Program-made: the position numbers and the translations under genes | Assembly (NCBI GenBank): GCA_020342235.1 | Contig: CP073219.1 | Span: 310,001 to 374,000 of the forward strand | Reading direction: 5' to 3' | DNA length: 64,000 nucleotides | Source of the DNA: Saccharomycopsis phalli | Lineage: Eukaryota; Ascomycota; Saccharomycetes; Ascoideales; Saccharomycopsidaceae | The notes under the pieces: generated by a model | What the model was told of the DNA's origin: nothing | What the model saw: only the letters and a program-made list of their open reading frames with translations | Database searches by the model: none | In this document: one piece after another, positions 39,330-47,809 of the stretch | Numbering within the stretch: position 1 is the first letter of the stretch | How the letters are laid out: each line of letters begins with the position of its first letter

Positions 39330-42083
39330 TCAATCTTCTGCTTCACTGTCATCAAAACCTTTAAATTCATTAACCTTAGCTTCAACATTAGAAGCATCTA
39401 GCCACTCCCCATCGCCTTCGCTGTCATCATCTTGTTCGTCATCATCAAATTCTCCTTCCTTATCCACTTCTATTAATATATCACCGGAGTCCACTTCTTG
39501 AATCTCATCCTTTGGTGTGGTTAATAAAAAGGAATAAAGATGCTCATTAGATTTAGACGTTAAGACAACGTCTTTCGCGACTCTATTCAAAAATCGCTGG
39601 ATTAATCTCAAGGAATTTGCATAGCGAATTTTATTCGCACTCATGTATGGTCCAAACTTATTCAATATTTCCTTTAACCATATCAAATTAAACTCAATAT
39701 GTTGAGACTCATTCAAAAATTCTCCCAAATATTGAACTAGCTGGGGCAAATACACAGTGGGAAAGTCTGAAAGAACGAGATTGATTTCACTAATAGGAAT
39801 TCCTTCAAAGACCTTATGAATCAACAGAACTTCATTCAACCGGAATGACATCACTAGAGCCACAACATAGTGCTGGATATCCAACTCCTTAACTATTTCC
39901 TCCGGAGTGATATCAATATCTAAGTCAAACGGATCAAACACGAACTTAGAATCAATAGAGTAGATTAACAAACCCTCGGTGGATGCAGCAGCAAATGCAT
40001 TAGCTGTAGGTGAAAAGTTAATACTTGTGATTCTGATTTCTGGTCTGACTCTTCTCAACGAAGCATCACCTCCTCTTAAGGAACCTGGCAAGCTGTGGTC
40101 CATTCTATCTTCCAAATCAGACATTTCTCCAGTCTCGTCAATCAAGTCCAAGTTCACGCCATCTTCAGTGAGTCTAGAGCTGTTTAGCTTGGCCAAAGTA
40201 CCATCCAACATTAAGTTTTCAGATACCTTAAATCTCTTGATGAGAACTTCATTGGCTATATCATATATGCATATCGAGTTGTTCTTGCCACCACAAATCA
40301 ATGCACTACCGTCAAAACTATAGGCAATAGAGGTAAAGAATTTAGAGCGGTTGGAGTTTTTCGATGTAAAAGCATCATTGAGATACCGACCACCAAAAAT
40401 ATCTTTCTTTACATCCAAATTACCAATTTGCTTAGCGTTCTCAATATCCCAAAATGATATCTGCCCATCCAAAGTGGACACTGCCAATTGCTTTGAGTCC
40501 GGTTTCATGGCTAATGCTAATACATCCGAATACAAAGTTATAGGCTCGACTTGTTGAGATCTTCCAAATATATCCCATATTCTAATTGTCTTATCCCAAC
40601 TGGCACTAGCCAATACGGAATTTTCCATGCCGAAAGCAACACAGGAGACAGGTGCTTCATGTCCACTTAAATTGTCCAAAAGCTGTCCAGTTTGCAACGA
40701 CCAAACAAATATTTCAAACGAATTCAACGAACTGGCGACAATCACTTCACCACTAGGATCAGCAGCCACGCAATTAAATTGAACTCTGCCTGTGGTTGCT
40801 GTGAACGTACGAAAGTTTCTATAACGGATCAAGTCCCATGCTCTCACTGTTCCATCAAGAGAACTTGATATCAATACACTTCCTTTTTTAACAAATTGCA
40901 CACTGGTGACTGAGCTTGTATGTCCATCAAAGGTATTTAGGCAGAATCCCGAGTTGATATCCCAAACCTTTATCTTGCCATCTTCACTGGCGGTAATAAT
41001 CTTAGATCCATCAGGTGAGTAGCAAAGGCAGTTCATAGAATCATAGTGACCCTGCTGCTTTAAGATATATGTCTCTGACTGCCATTCATATACCAACAAC
41101 TGTCCTAACTTTGCCGATCCAAAAGCCAACCATTCTCCCGTGGAGTTTACTGATATAGTATTGATTGCATTTTGGCCCATTGACAATTGTTGTACTAAGG
41201 TGAATGACGGAAGCTCATACAATCTAAACTCACCATTGGAGAACCCCACAGTAAGTAGGTTAGTTAGACTGTGGAAACATACAGACTTAACACTGATATG
41301 CTCTCCGGCCATAAAGTAGTTCTTGTTTGTGATTCTCCAGCTCAAGTTGCCATCCTCATTATCCATCTCATCTCCATCACTGTCATAAAGTTTCTTCTTC
41401 ACGTACTCCCACTGCAAGAGAGCCCCATCCTTACTTATACTGTATATTGTATTCTGATCATCACTGAAATAGGCAGCCATAACAGTATCTCTATGCCCAG
41501 ACAAAGATGCTTTGGCATGTATATCTTGAGTGTTCAAAGACCACACTCTTGTAGTCATATCTTTAGAGGTACTTAGTATGAACCTAGAATCTTTGGACCA
41601 CAGCATCGAAACTATCTCATTAAAATGACCGGTATATGTTCTACACTTGATAAACGGAGCAAATTGACGGTCGTCATAACCAGAGCCATCACCAGACGAA
41701 CTTATGCGCCAAATCAGTATCTGTCTTCCCAAGCTAATGGCAAAATATCTGCCATCTGGCGAGAACTCCAAGCTATTTATACGACCCTTACCCTTATGGA
41801 GACTGAAGTGGTGAAGTACCTGTCTCAGCTTGAAATTGACCAATTTAGCTTTTCCACTCGTATCAATCGATATAAATAACGTGTTTTGCTTGTTTAAACA
41901 GATTAACTTGATATCTCTAGTATGCTGGTAGTCAAAGGTAAAACTGGTATTATTAACCAAGTCAAAGCATGTGACTCTGTTTCCTACAGAGCTCAACAAA
42001 CTTTTTCCATCAGAAGTGAATGCCAAATTTCCACTCTTGTACACTGTTCCTAATAAATTAGAAAACTTGAAATCTGACTTCAT
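39330..42083 (-). CDS. PWP2: U3 snoRNP protein Pwp2 (Utp1)
   Basis: Nucleolar protein of the UTP-B subcomplex in the small-subunit processome, needed for 18S rRNA maturation. 917 residues from the ATG at 42083 (S. cerevisiae 923). Tandem WD40 repeats fill residues 1-690, forming two propellers (for example GHRDTVMAAYFSDDQNTIYS, GHYDSMNCLCYSPDGSKIIT, GHTSSVTSVQF, GHEAPVSCVAFG, SASWDKTIRIWDIFGRS), and a Utp12-type helical domain follows (about 740-850, VVALVMSFRLNEVLLIHKVF). The tail is very acidic, as usual for this protein. It is divergent from SCY1 across 116 bp that contain an A-rich/T-rich RRPE-like element. Confidence 0.95.
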   Translation of the reverse strand: MKSDFKFSNLLGTVYKSGNLAFTSDGKSLLSSVGNRVTCFDLVNNTSFTFDYQHTRDIKLICLNKQNTLFISIDTSGKAKLVNFKLRQVLHHFSLHKGKGRINSLEFSPDGRYFAISLGRQILIWRISSSGDGSGYDDRQFAPFIKCRTYTGHFNEIVSMLWSKDSRFILSTSKDMTTRVWSLNTQDIHAKASLSGHRDTVMAAYFSDDQNTIYSISKDGALLQWEYVKKKLYDSDGDEMDNEDGNLSWRITNKNYFMAGEHISVKSVCFHSLTNLLTVGFSNGEFRLYELPSFTLVQQLSMGQNAINTISVNSTGEWLAFGSAKLGQLLVYEWQSETYILKQQGHYDSMNCLCYSPDGSKIITASEDGKIKVWDINSGFCLNTFDGHTSSVTSVQFVKKGSVLISSSLDGTVRAWDLIRYRNFRTFTATTGRVQFNCVAADPSGEVIVASSLNSFEIFVWSLQTGQLLDNLSGHEAPVSCVAFGMENSVLASASWDKTIRIWDIFGRSQQVEPITLYSDVLALAMKPDSKQLAVSTLDGQISFWDIENAKQIGNLDVKKDIFGGRYLNDAFTSKNSNRSKFFTSIAYSFDGSALICGGKNNSICIYDIANEVLIKRFKVSENLMLDGTLAKLNSSRLTEDGVNLDLIDETGEMSDLEDRMDHSLPGSLRGGDASLRRVRPEIRITSINFSPTANAFAAASTEGLLIYSIDSKFVFDPFDLDIDITPEEIVKELDIQHYVVALVMSFRLNEVLLIHKVFEGIPISEINLVLSDFPTVYLPQLVQYLGEFLNESQHIEFNLIWLKEILNKFGPYMSANKIRYANSLRLIQRFLNRVAKDVVLTSKSNEHLYSFLLTTPKDEIQEVDSGDILIEVDKEGEFDDDEQDDDSEGDGEWLDASNVEAKVNEFKGFDDSEAED

Positions 42084-42110
42084 CTTCCTCTAGTTGAATT
42101 TTCAGATTTC

Positions 42111-42121
42111 GAAAAAAATTT
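42111..42121. promoter_or_regulatory. RRPE-like element upstream of PWP2
   Basis: GAAAAAAATTT, 28 bases upstream of the PWP2 ATG, resembles the ribosomal RNA processing element (AAAAATTTT core) that marks ribosome-biogenesis promoters in yeasts. Poly(A/T) DNA can mimic it by chance. Confidence 0.35.
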
Positions 42122-42199
42122 GGAAAGCATCTCACCGGGTAACTCGGGTAAGGTCTATCATCCGTGATTATGTCACCTACTAAATAACATGTGGTGATA

Positions 42200-44842
42200 A
42201 TGTTCAGCAGCATTACTAACAGTGTATTTAAGACTGGACTTTATGCCCAGTACTCCGTGAGCTCTACCCCTACTTTTACAAATGCGCCTTGGGTTGTGTA
42301 TAGTGCCAAGAGTCACAAGACCAAGCAAAAGGTGTCCTTATTTAAGTTTGATAAGAAGCTATTTGAACAATATATTAATGAGTCTGCTAGCAATTCGTTC
42401 AACCAAATAAACAAATCCACTTACAAAATGATCTTAAATGAGACCACCAACTATGTGCGAGCTTATGTTAACAACTTGATGAAAATCAAGCATCCGAATA
42501 TTTTGTCGGTGATTGAACCGTTGGAGGAACGTCAAAATAGTATGATATTTGTTACAGAATATGTACACAGAGACTTGAAAGACTTTTTAAAGGATGAAGC
42601 AGATGAGTCGAACGAGTTGGTGTTGACCACTGGCCTTTTACAATTATCTAGTGCCCTTGACTTCCTTCACAACAACGCGAATATGATCCATTTGAATATA
42701 GTTCCTTCCAGTATTTTCATGACTGAGAAATTGGATTTCAAGCTTGGTGGGTTTAGTCAAGTTGTGAAGTATGATGCTGCTGATACACACTATGATTTCA
42801 TTGTTCCTGATGAGCGCTTTCCTAAATTCTTATCTTTGGACTATGATTTCACCGATCCAGCAGTATTGATAGACCGGCAATTGAGCTACGCTAATGATAT
42901 TTTTTCTCTAGGATGCCTAGTCTACCTTTTGTTAAACAAGTCAAGAAAAAAGCTCGTCGATTGTCACTATGATTTATATGACTATAAGAGCAGCATTAAT
43001 AGACTCAAGACGAACAACATATCTTTCAGTTTCAATGATGATTATTTAACGCAAAATTTCTTGAGGCTTATTAATATTGATCCAAATACTAGAATTTCAA
43101 TCCAAGAGTTCAAAAACTCTCCATTTTTTAATAACGAGCTATTGAATTCGTTGGAGTTCATTAGTAGTTTTGAATCAAAGACGCTCGTGGAAAAGAACGT
43201 TTTTCTAAAGGGTTTTGACCAACGAAATTTGTACAAAAGATTTCCTCATCAATTGTTGGTTGAAAAGTTTTTGCCGGTACTAAAGGAAACACTTGGCAAT
43301 ATTGCAAACTTGGTAATATTTCCTATAACGTTATCATGTGTCTTTCGCACGGCAGAGAAGGGCTCCAATTTATCCTATTTCAATTTAATAATGGAAATAT
43401 TCAAGCCATTAACGATTAAATCCAACAAGAAGAACGTTGAATTGAATATTATCTCCTTCACTGAAATTCAACTGATTATAAATAAGAACTTGGCGTGTAT
43501 CTTGAAAAAGCTCTCTACTACAAGCGGGTCTAATTTTAAACAAATTGAGAAGCATTTTTTAATTCCTCTTATTAACCATGTTCTTGCCGATGGCGCAGTT
43601 TCCATCGAGCAACTACAAACTGAAGCTAATAATAATGCTATCCAGAATACATTTAATTCTATTAAGTCGCTTGGACAGGTTTCCCCAGAGAAATTGCAGA
43701 TCCAGGAAACTTTTTTGGAAACTTTACCTTTGATTATTGATACTGTTAAAGCCCAATCAAATGCTGCAAAGTTTGTGGAATCAGAGATATTTCCAAAAAT
43801 TGAGCTGCTTTTTAAGCAAACGAATTCTCAAACTATAAAGTTCCTTATTGTGGATTCCTTCATTCTAATCACGAAAGATCGGTCAGTGGGACAGTCCTTC
43901 GTTTCTAACAAAATCATTCCAATTTTGCGAGGAATAAAAACGAAAAACAATCAAAAGCTTTTGGTCAAGTTATTAAAGTTTTACGGCCTCTATTTGGACG
44001 ATGATTTGTTTGAGAAAAAACTATTAATTGAAACAGTCTTGCCTGAATTGCTCCAGCTAGCATACTCCAACAATGAGCTTACCATGGATCAATTTAATCA
44101 GTATTTTAGTCTTATTGAACAGTTTCAAAAGAAATTAAAAGAAAAACAGTTGATATATTTGGCCAAGTACAACGATAAGAATGTTATAAAGAGCAGAGAT
44201 GTATCGGATAACACAATTAAAAACTCGACTACCGTCAGTTCATCGGTAGTTCAAGAAAAAGAAGTTGATTTTAATTCTTTGGTTAATGGAAACAAGACTG
44301 AGGACTCTTTGAAACCAGATACTAATATTAAAACTAATGCAACCTTTGCCCAGTCACCTATTGATGATGCACCAGCTAGTAAGACAATGGCTTCGTTTGG
44401 TGTGCTATCAAATAATTCAGATATATTACCTAAGTTGAAACCCCCAAGAGCCAATAGTTCGATTCAAATGTCTCAGCTGCCTCAAGTCACTAAATCTTCT
44501 AGTCCCTCATCATCAGCCAGTACTTCGAACAACATAGACTGGTCTATTGAAACGGGAAAAATGAACAAAGGGAAGCTTACGTTAGCTTCAAATAACGTGC
44601 TAACCCCACAAAAGAAAAATTCAAGTGATGGTAGAACTCCGACAAACGATAGGACGCTTGGCATAGGCAAAAAACAGACAACCACACATAATGTCATGGC
44701 ACCAACCAAAAAGATTAACGCCAACCAACCGACACAGGCATTGCCGCCGGGATTCTCTATGTCTATGATGCAGCCACTGAAACCCAACCCCACTACGAAC
44801 TTGGCTGAGAAGTCGAACGATTTCTTTGACAGTTTTTTATAA
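42200..44842 (+). CDS. SCY1: Scy1-like pseudokinase with HEAT repeats
   Basis: 880-residue protein of the SCYL2/Scy1 family, which works in clathrin-linked traffic between Golgi and endosomes. The beginning (MFSSITNSVFKTGLYAQYSVSSTPTF) matches Scy1. The kinase-like domain (about 30-315) contains MKIKHPNILSVIEPLEE; the usual HRD motif is replaced by MIHLNIVPSSIF and the DFG position reads KLGGF, so it is a pseudokinase. HEAT-type helices follow (about 320-650), then a disordered tail rich in Ser, Asn and Pro. The end FFDSFL resembles clathrin- or adaptor-binding peptides, which is inference. The first ATG in frame is 42200; GTG codons precede it. A two-codon frame ATG-TGG-TGA (42189-42197) ends just before it. 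Confidence 0.9.
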   Translation: MFSSITNSVFKTGLYAQYSVSSTPTFTNAPWVVYSAKSHKTKQKVSLFKFDKKLFEQYINESASNSFNQINKSTYKMILNETTNYVRAYVNNLMKIKHPNILSVIEPLEERQNSMIFVTEYVHRDLKDFLKDEADESNELVLTTGLLQLSSALDFLHNNANMIHLNIVPSSIFMTEKLDFKLGGFSQVVKYDAADTHYDFIVPDERFPKFLSLDYDFTDPAVLIDRQLSYANDIFSLGCLVYLLLNKSRKKLVDCHYDLYDYKSSINRLKTNNISFSFNDDYLTQNFLRLINIDPNTRISIQEFKNSPFFNNELLNSLEFISSFESKTLVEKNVFLKGFDQRNLYKRFPHQLLVEKFLPVLKETLGNIANLVIFPITLSCVFRTAEKGSNLSYFNLIMEIFKPLTIKSNKKNVELNIISFTEIQLIINKNLACILKKLSTTSGSNFKQIEKHFLIPLINHVLADGAVSIEQLQTEANNNAIQNTFNSIKSLGQVSPEKLQIQETFLETLPLIIDTVKAQSNAAKFVESEIFPKIELLFKQTNSQTIKFLIVDSFILITKDRSVGQSFVSNKIIPILRGIKTKNNQKLLVKLLKFYGLYLDDDLFEKKLLIETVLPELLQLAYSNNELTMDQFNQYFSLIEQFQKKLKEKQLIYLAKYNDKNVIKSRDVSDNTIKNSTTVSSSVVQEKEVDFNSLVNGNKTEDSLKPDTNIKTNATFAQSPIDDAPASKTMASFGVLSNNSDILPKLKPPRANSSIQMSQLPQVTKSSSPSSSASTSNNIDWSIETGKMNKGKLTLASNNVLTPQKKNSSDGRTPTNDRTLGIGKKQTTTHNVMAPTKKINANQPTQALPPGFSMSMMQPLKPNPTTNLAEKSNDFFDSFL

Positions 44843-45046
44843 AGCTTTTTGTCATTCAGAGTAATCCCCTATTAACCGATGTTTTAGTTATATGTAAATA
44901 GAATAGTCACATTCTCAGAAATGTAATTTACATGTATTCTGAACATGTTTACGAATAACCGATGAAGTGATTCGCCGAGCTATGTATGTTATGTGCCCCG
45001 GCATACATTAAAGTTAATTGGGAGAATCATCAGACTTCTCAGCGCA

Positions 45047-46309
45047 ATGAAATTTCTCAGAGGGCTATCAATTGCTAATAGAAACATTTCCAGGCAGATC
45101 CACAGCCAAAGACAGATCAAAACAGCGTCTATTGGTGGATTTGTTGCCACTTTAGTTGGTGCTAGCGTTGGATCATACTATCTTTTCAATGCAAAATCGT
45201 CAATTCATGAGTATGTGCTTGGCCCACTTATTCGTAACCTTTTTGACGCCGAGACAAGTCATGAAATAGTCATTAAGTTGATGAAATACAGATTGTTTCC
45301 TTGGTTATACGAGAAGCAGAATGATCCTGCATTGGGTGTTCGAGTGTTTGGGGACAAGTACTTGTCTAGTCCTGTTGGTGTAGCTGCAGGGCTAGACAAA
45401 AACGCTGAAGCGATAGATGCGCTTTTTGGTCTTGGATTTTCATACGTTGAGGTTGGATCCATTACTCCATTACCACAAGCAGGAAATGCAAAGCCAAGAT
45501 TTTTTCGTGTGGCCAAGGATGAGGCGGTTATCAACCGATATGGCTTCAACTCAGACGGGCATTGGAGTGTCTTGAGTAATATTAGAACGCGGCTTGCAAA
45601 ACATGGTGAGGATAAGCCTGAACTTAACTCGTTGGAGCATGGGAAATTATTAGCGGTGAACTTGGGGAAAAATAAAACTGGTGACGAAACCAACGACTAC
45701 AAATTGGGGGTGTCCCGATTTGGTGAGTATGCCGATGTGCTTGTGATTAACATCTCGTCGCCAAATACCCCCGGTTTGAGAGACCTCCAAAAGAAGGAAA
45801 AGTTATCTGGGCTCTTGACAAGTGTTGTGGAGGAGAGAAATAAGTTGAGCAGAAAGCCACCGGTTGTTGTTAAAATTGCGCCTGACTTGTCGGAAACTGA
45901 GATTGAATCTATTGCGGCCTCAGTCAACGAGTCAAAAGTTGACGGTGTGATTATTTCCAACACCACCATCCAACGGCCAACAATATTAGTCAACAAGGAC
46001 GCGCCTGTCTTGAAAGAGACTGGAGGATTGTCGGGAAGACCTTTGAAGCCGATTTCGTTGAAAGCGCTTCGAACATTTTCCAAGTATAATAAGGATCCTA
46101 GCTTGACTATCATCGGATGCGGAGGCATCAGCTCAGGCAAGGATGCAATTGAGTTTGCCAAAGCTGGTGCTACATTTGTGCAATTATACACGTCGTTTGC
46201 ATACAAAGGGCCAGGTATTGTCGAGAGAGTCAACCAGGAAATTGCCCAGGAGTTGCGCAAGGAAGGCAAAACATGGCAAGAGATTATAGGGACAAGCATA
46301 GATAAATAG
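45047..46309 (+). CDS. URA9: Mitochondrial dihydroorotate dehydrogenase, class 2
   Basis: Fourth enzyme of pyrimidine synthesis; oxidises dihydroorotate to orotate and passes electrons to ubiquinone at the inner membrane. The ATG at 45047 gives 420 residues: mitochondrial presequence ([20 protein letters not shown]), one membrane segment ([20 protein letters not shown]), then the class 2 helical tunnel and the barrel. Signatures: [59 protein letters not shown] with the catalytic serine, and [13 protein letters not shown]. This is the respiratory-type enzyme (named URA9 in several yeasts), unlike the cytosolic fumarate-linked Ura1 of S. cerevisiae. None of its 41 leucine codons is CTG. Confidence 0.95.
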   Translation: MKFLRGLSIANRNISRQIHSQRQIKTASIGGFVATLVGASVGSYYLFNAKSSIHEYVLGPLIRNLFDAETSHEIVIKLMKYRLFPWLYEKQNDPALGVRVFGDKYLSSPVGVAAGLDKNAEAIDALFGLGFSYVEVGSITPLPQAGNAKPRFFRVAKDEAVINRYGFNSDGHWSVLSNIRTRLAKHGEDKPELNSLEHGKLLAVNLGKNKTGDETNDYKLGVSRFGEYADVLVINISSPNTPGLRDLQKKEKLSGLLTSVVEERNKLSRKPPVVVKIAPDLSETEIESIAASVNESKVDGVIISNTTIQRPTILVNKDAPVLKETGGLSGRPLKPISLKALRTFSKYNKDPSLTIIGCGGISSGKDAIEFAKAGATFVQLYTSFAYKGPGIVERVNQEIAQELRKEGKTWQEIIGTSIDK

Positions 46310-46372
46310 CTATATTAGAAGTGGTATATAGCCCAATAAAATAAAATAAAAAATTCATAAAAACAACAGCCA

Positions 46373-47809
46373 TTAGATGATATTCTTGGAAACAATTGGG
46401 CTGTCTGGTGGAGTCGGGTTACTTTCATGGACAGGACTATCAGTGGAACTAGCTCCAGACTGGGCCTGTTTTCTCTGTGATACTTGCTCAGCCAATACAG
46501 TCTGTCTGTACAGGTCCGTGTAAATCCACTTGGTGAGCGGGGTGGTGACAAATGTGTTGACCAATGCCATGACAATAAACATGGAGAACGTGCGTTCGTC
46601 CAAGATGGAGGCATTTAACCCAACTGTGAGCACGACGATCTCGACTATACCCTTGCACGACATCAAGACGCCGACGGTGACTGACTCTCTCCATTCTAAG
46701 CCGTTTGCCTTGGCGGCGCCCAGTCCCCCGATGGCCTTGCCAATGAAGGACAAGAAGCAAATGCCGACAATGTAAGCCCAGTCGATGCCTCTATTCAAAA
46801 GGCCGAAGTTGACGTTTTGGCCTGCCAAGGCAAAATATAGAGGGATGAACACTGCGCTGATTAGGCCGTCGATCTTCTCAATGAACTTTTCGACAAAGCC
46901 GTTTTCCCGAGGAATGATCAAGCCGATCATGAATGCGCCAAAGATAGGGTGGACGCCGATGATGTCGGTGAAGAATGCACTGGCAAACACCATTCCAAAC
47001 ACCAAAGTAAGGGTGTTGTGGTTCGGGCCGTCCTGGACCTCGTTGGTCAACTTTTTCAAGTAGTAGTGGACCACCCACTTGACAGGGAAAATAAGTACCA
47101 AGAACCAGCCAGCAGTAAGAAGTAAAATATACACAGTGTTGACTGGCTTATCGGCATTGGCCAATGTAACCGACAAGGCCAACAAGATCCAGCCGACTAA
47201 ATCGTTGAAGATGCCCGCACTCAACACAATCACCCCGACCCGGTCGTGCTGGATGCCAATCTCCCGCAAGATTCTGGCCAAGACAGGCAACGCGGTAATA
47301 CACATGGCCGTGGCAACAAACACCATGTAAGTGCTGAACTTGACAAACGGCAACGATGGGGCATGTTCCCGGTACTCTTTGTAGATGCCTACGGCGATGG
47401 CGCAGCCCAAGCCAAAGGGAACAACCATATTAGCAATACCAACGGAGATGGCGACTCTCAAGTTCTTCTTCATAAACTCCAAGTCGACCTCCAAGCCAAT
47501 GACAAAAAGAAACAAGATGATGCCGATATTGGCAATCAAGGTCAAGCCGGGAATACTCTCCTTGGGAAAGATGGACTCTGTAAAGTGCGGGATTCTGCCA
47601 AACACACTTGGGCCTAGCAAGACTCCCGCAATCACCTCACCAATCACTCGGGGCTGTCTGATCTTGGAGAGAGGATAGTTGACAAGCATGGAGAAGCCAT
47701 AGATGATCAACGCTTGAAGGAGAAACACAGTGTAAGGCGATGTCGCAACATACGTCACCGGGTTCCTTCCGGAAATGATTCCGCCAACAGAACTGGTAGA
47801 CACGGTCAT
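46373..47809 (-). CDS. KHA1: K+/H+ antiporter, Kha1-like, membrane domain only
   Basis: Cation/proton antiporter of the CPA2 family; Kha1 sits in Golgi or endosomal membranes and helps control pH and potassium. The ATG at 47809 gives 478 residues that match the membrane half of Kha1 almost motif by motif: VGGIISGRNPVTY, RQPRVIGEVIAGVLLGPSVF, NIGIILFLFVIGLEVDLEF, TDIIGVHPIFGAFMIGL and GVLMSCKGIVEIVVLTVGLN, with about twelve spans. S. cerevisiae Kha1 has 873 residues; its long cytosolic C-terminal region is absent here. The protein ends in a short polar tail (SSTDSPVHESNPTPPDSP), and URA9 begins its 3' flank 63 bases later, so no room is left for the missing part. Confidence 0.88.
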   Translation of the reverse strand: MTVSTSSVGGIISGRNPVTYVATSPYTVFLLQALIIYGFSMLVNYPLSKIRQPRVIGEVIAGVLLGPSVFGRIPHFTESIFPKESIPGLTLIANIGIILFLFVIGLEVDLEFMKKNLRVAISVGIANMVVPFGLGCAIAVGIYKEYREHAPSLPFVKFSTYMVFVATAMCITALPVLARILREIGIQHDRVGVIVLSAGIFNDLVGWILLALSVTLANADKPVNTVYILLLTAGWFLVLIFPVKWVVHYYLKKLTNEVQDGPNHNTLTLVFGMVFASAFFTDIIGVHPIFGAFMIGLIIPRENGFVEKFIEKIDGLISAVFIPLYFALAGQNVNFGLLNRGIDWAYIVGICFLSFIGKAIGGLGAAKANGLEWRESVTVGVLMSCKGIVEIVVLTVGLNASILDERTFSMFIVMALVNTFVTTPLTKWIYTDLYRQTVLAEQVSQRKQAQSGASSTDSPVHESNPTPPDSPIVSKNII

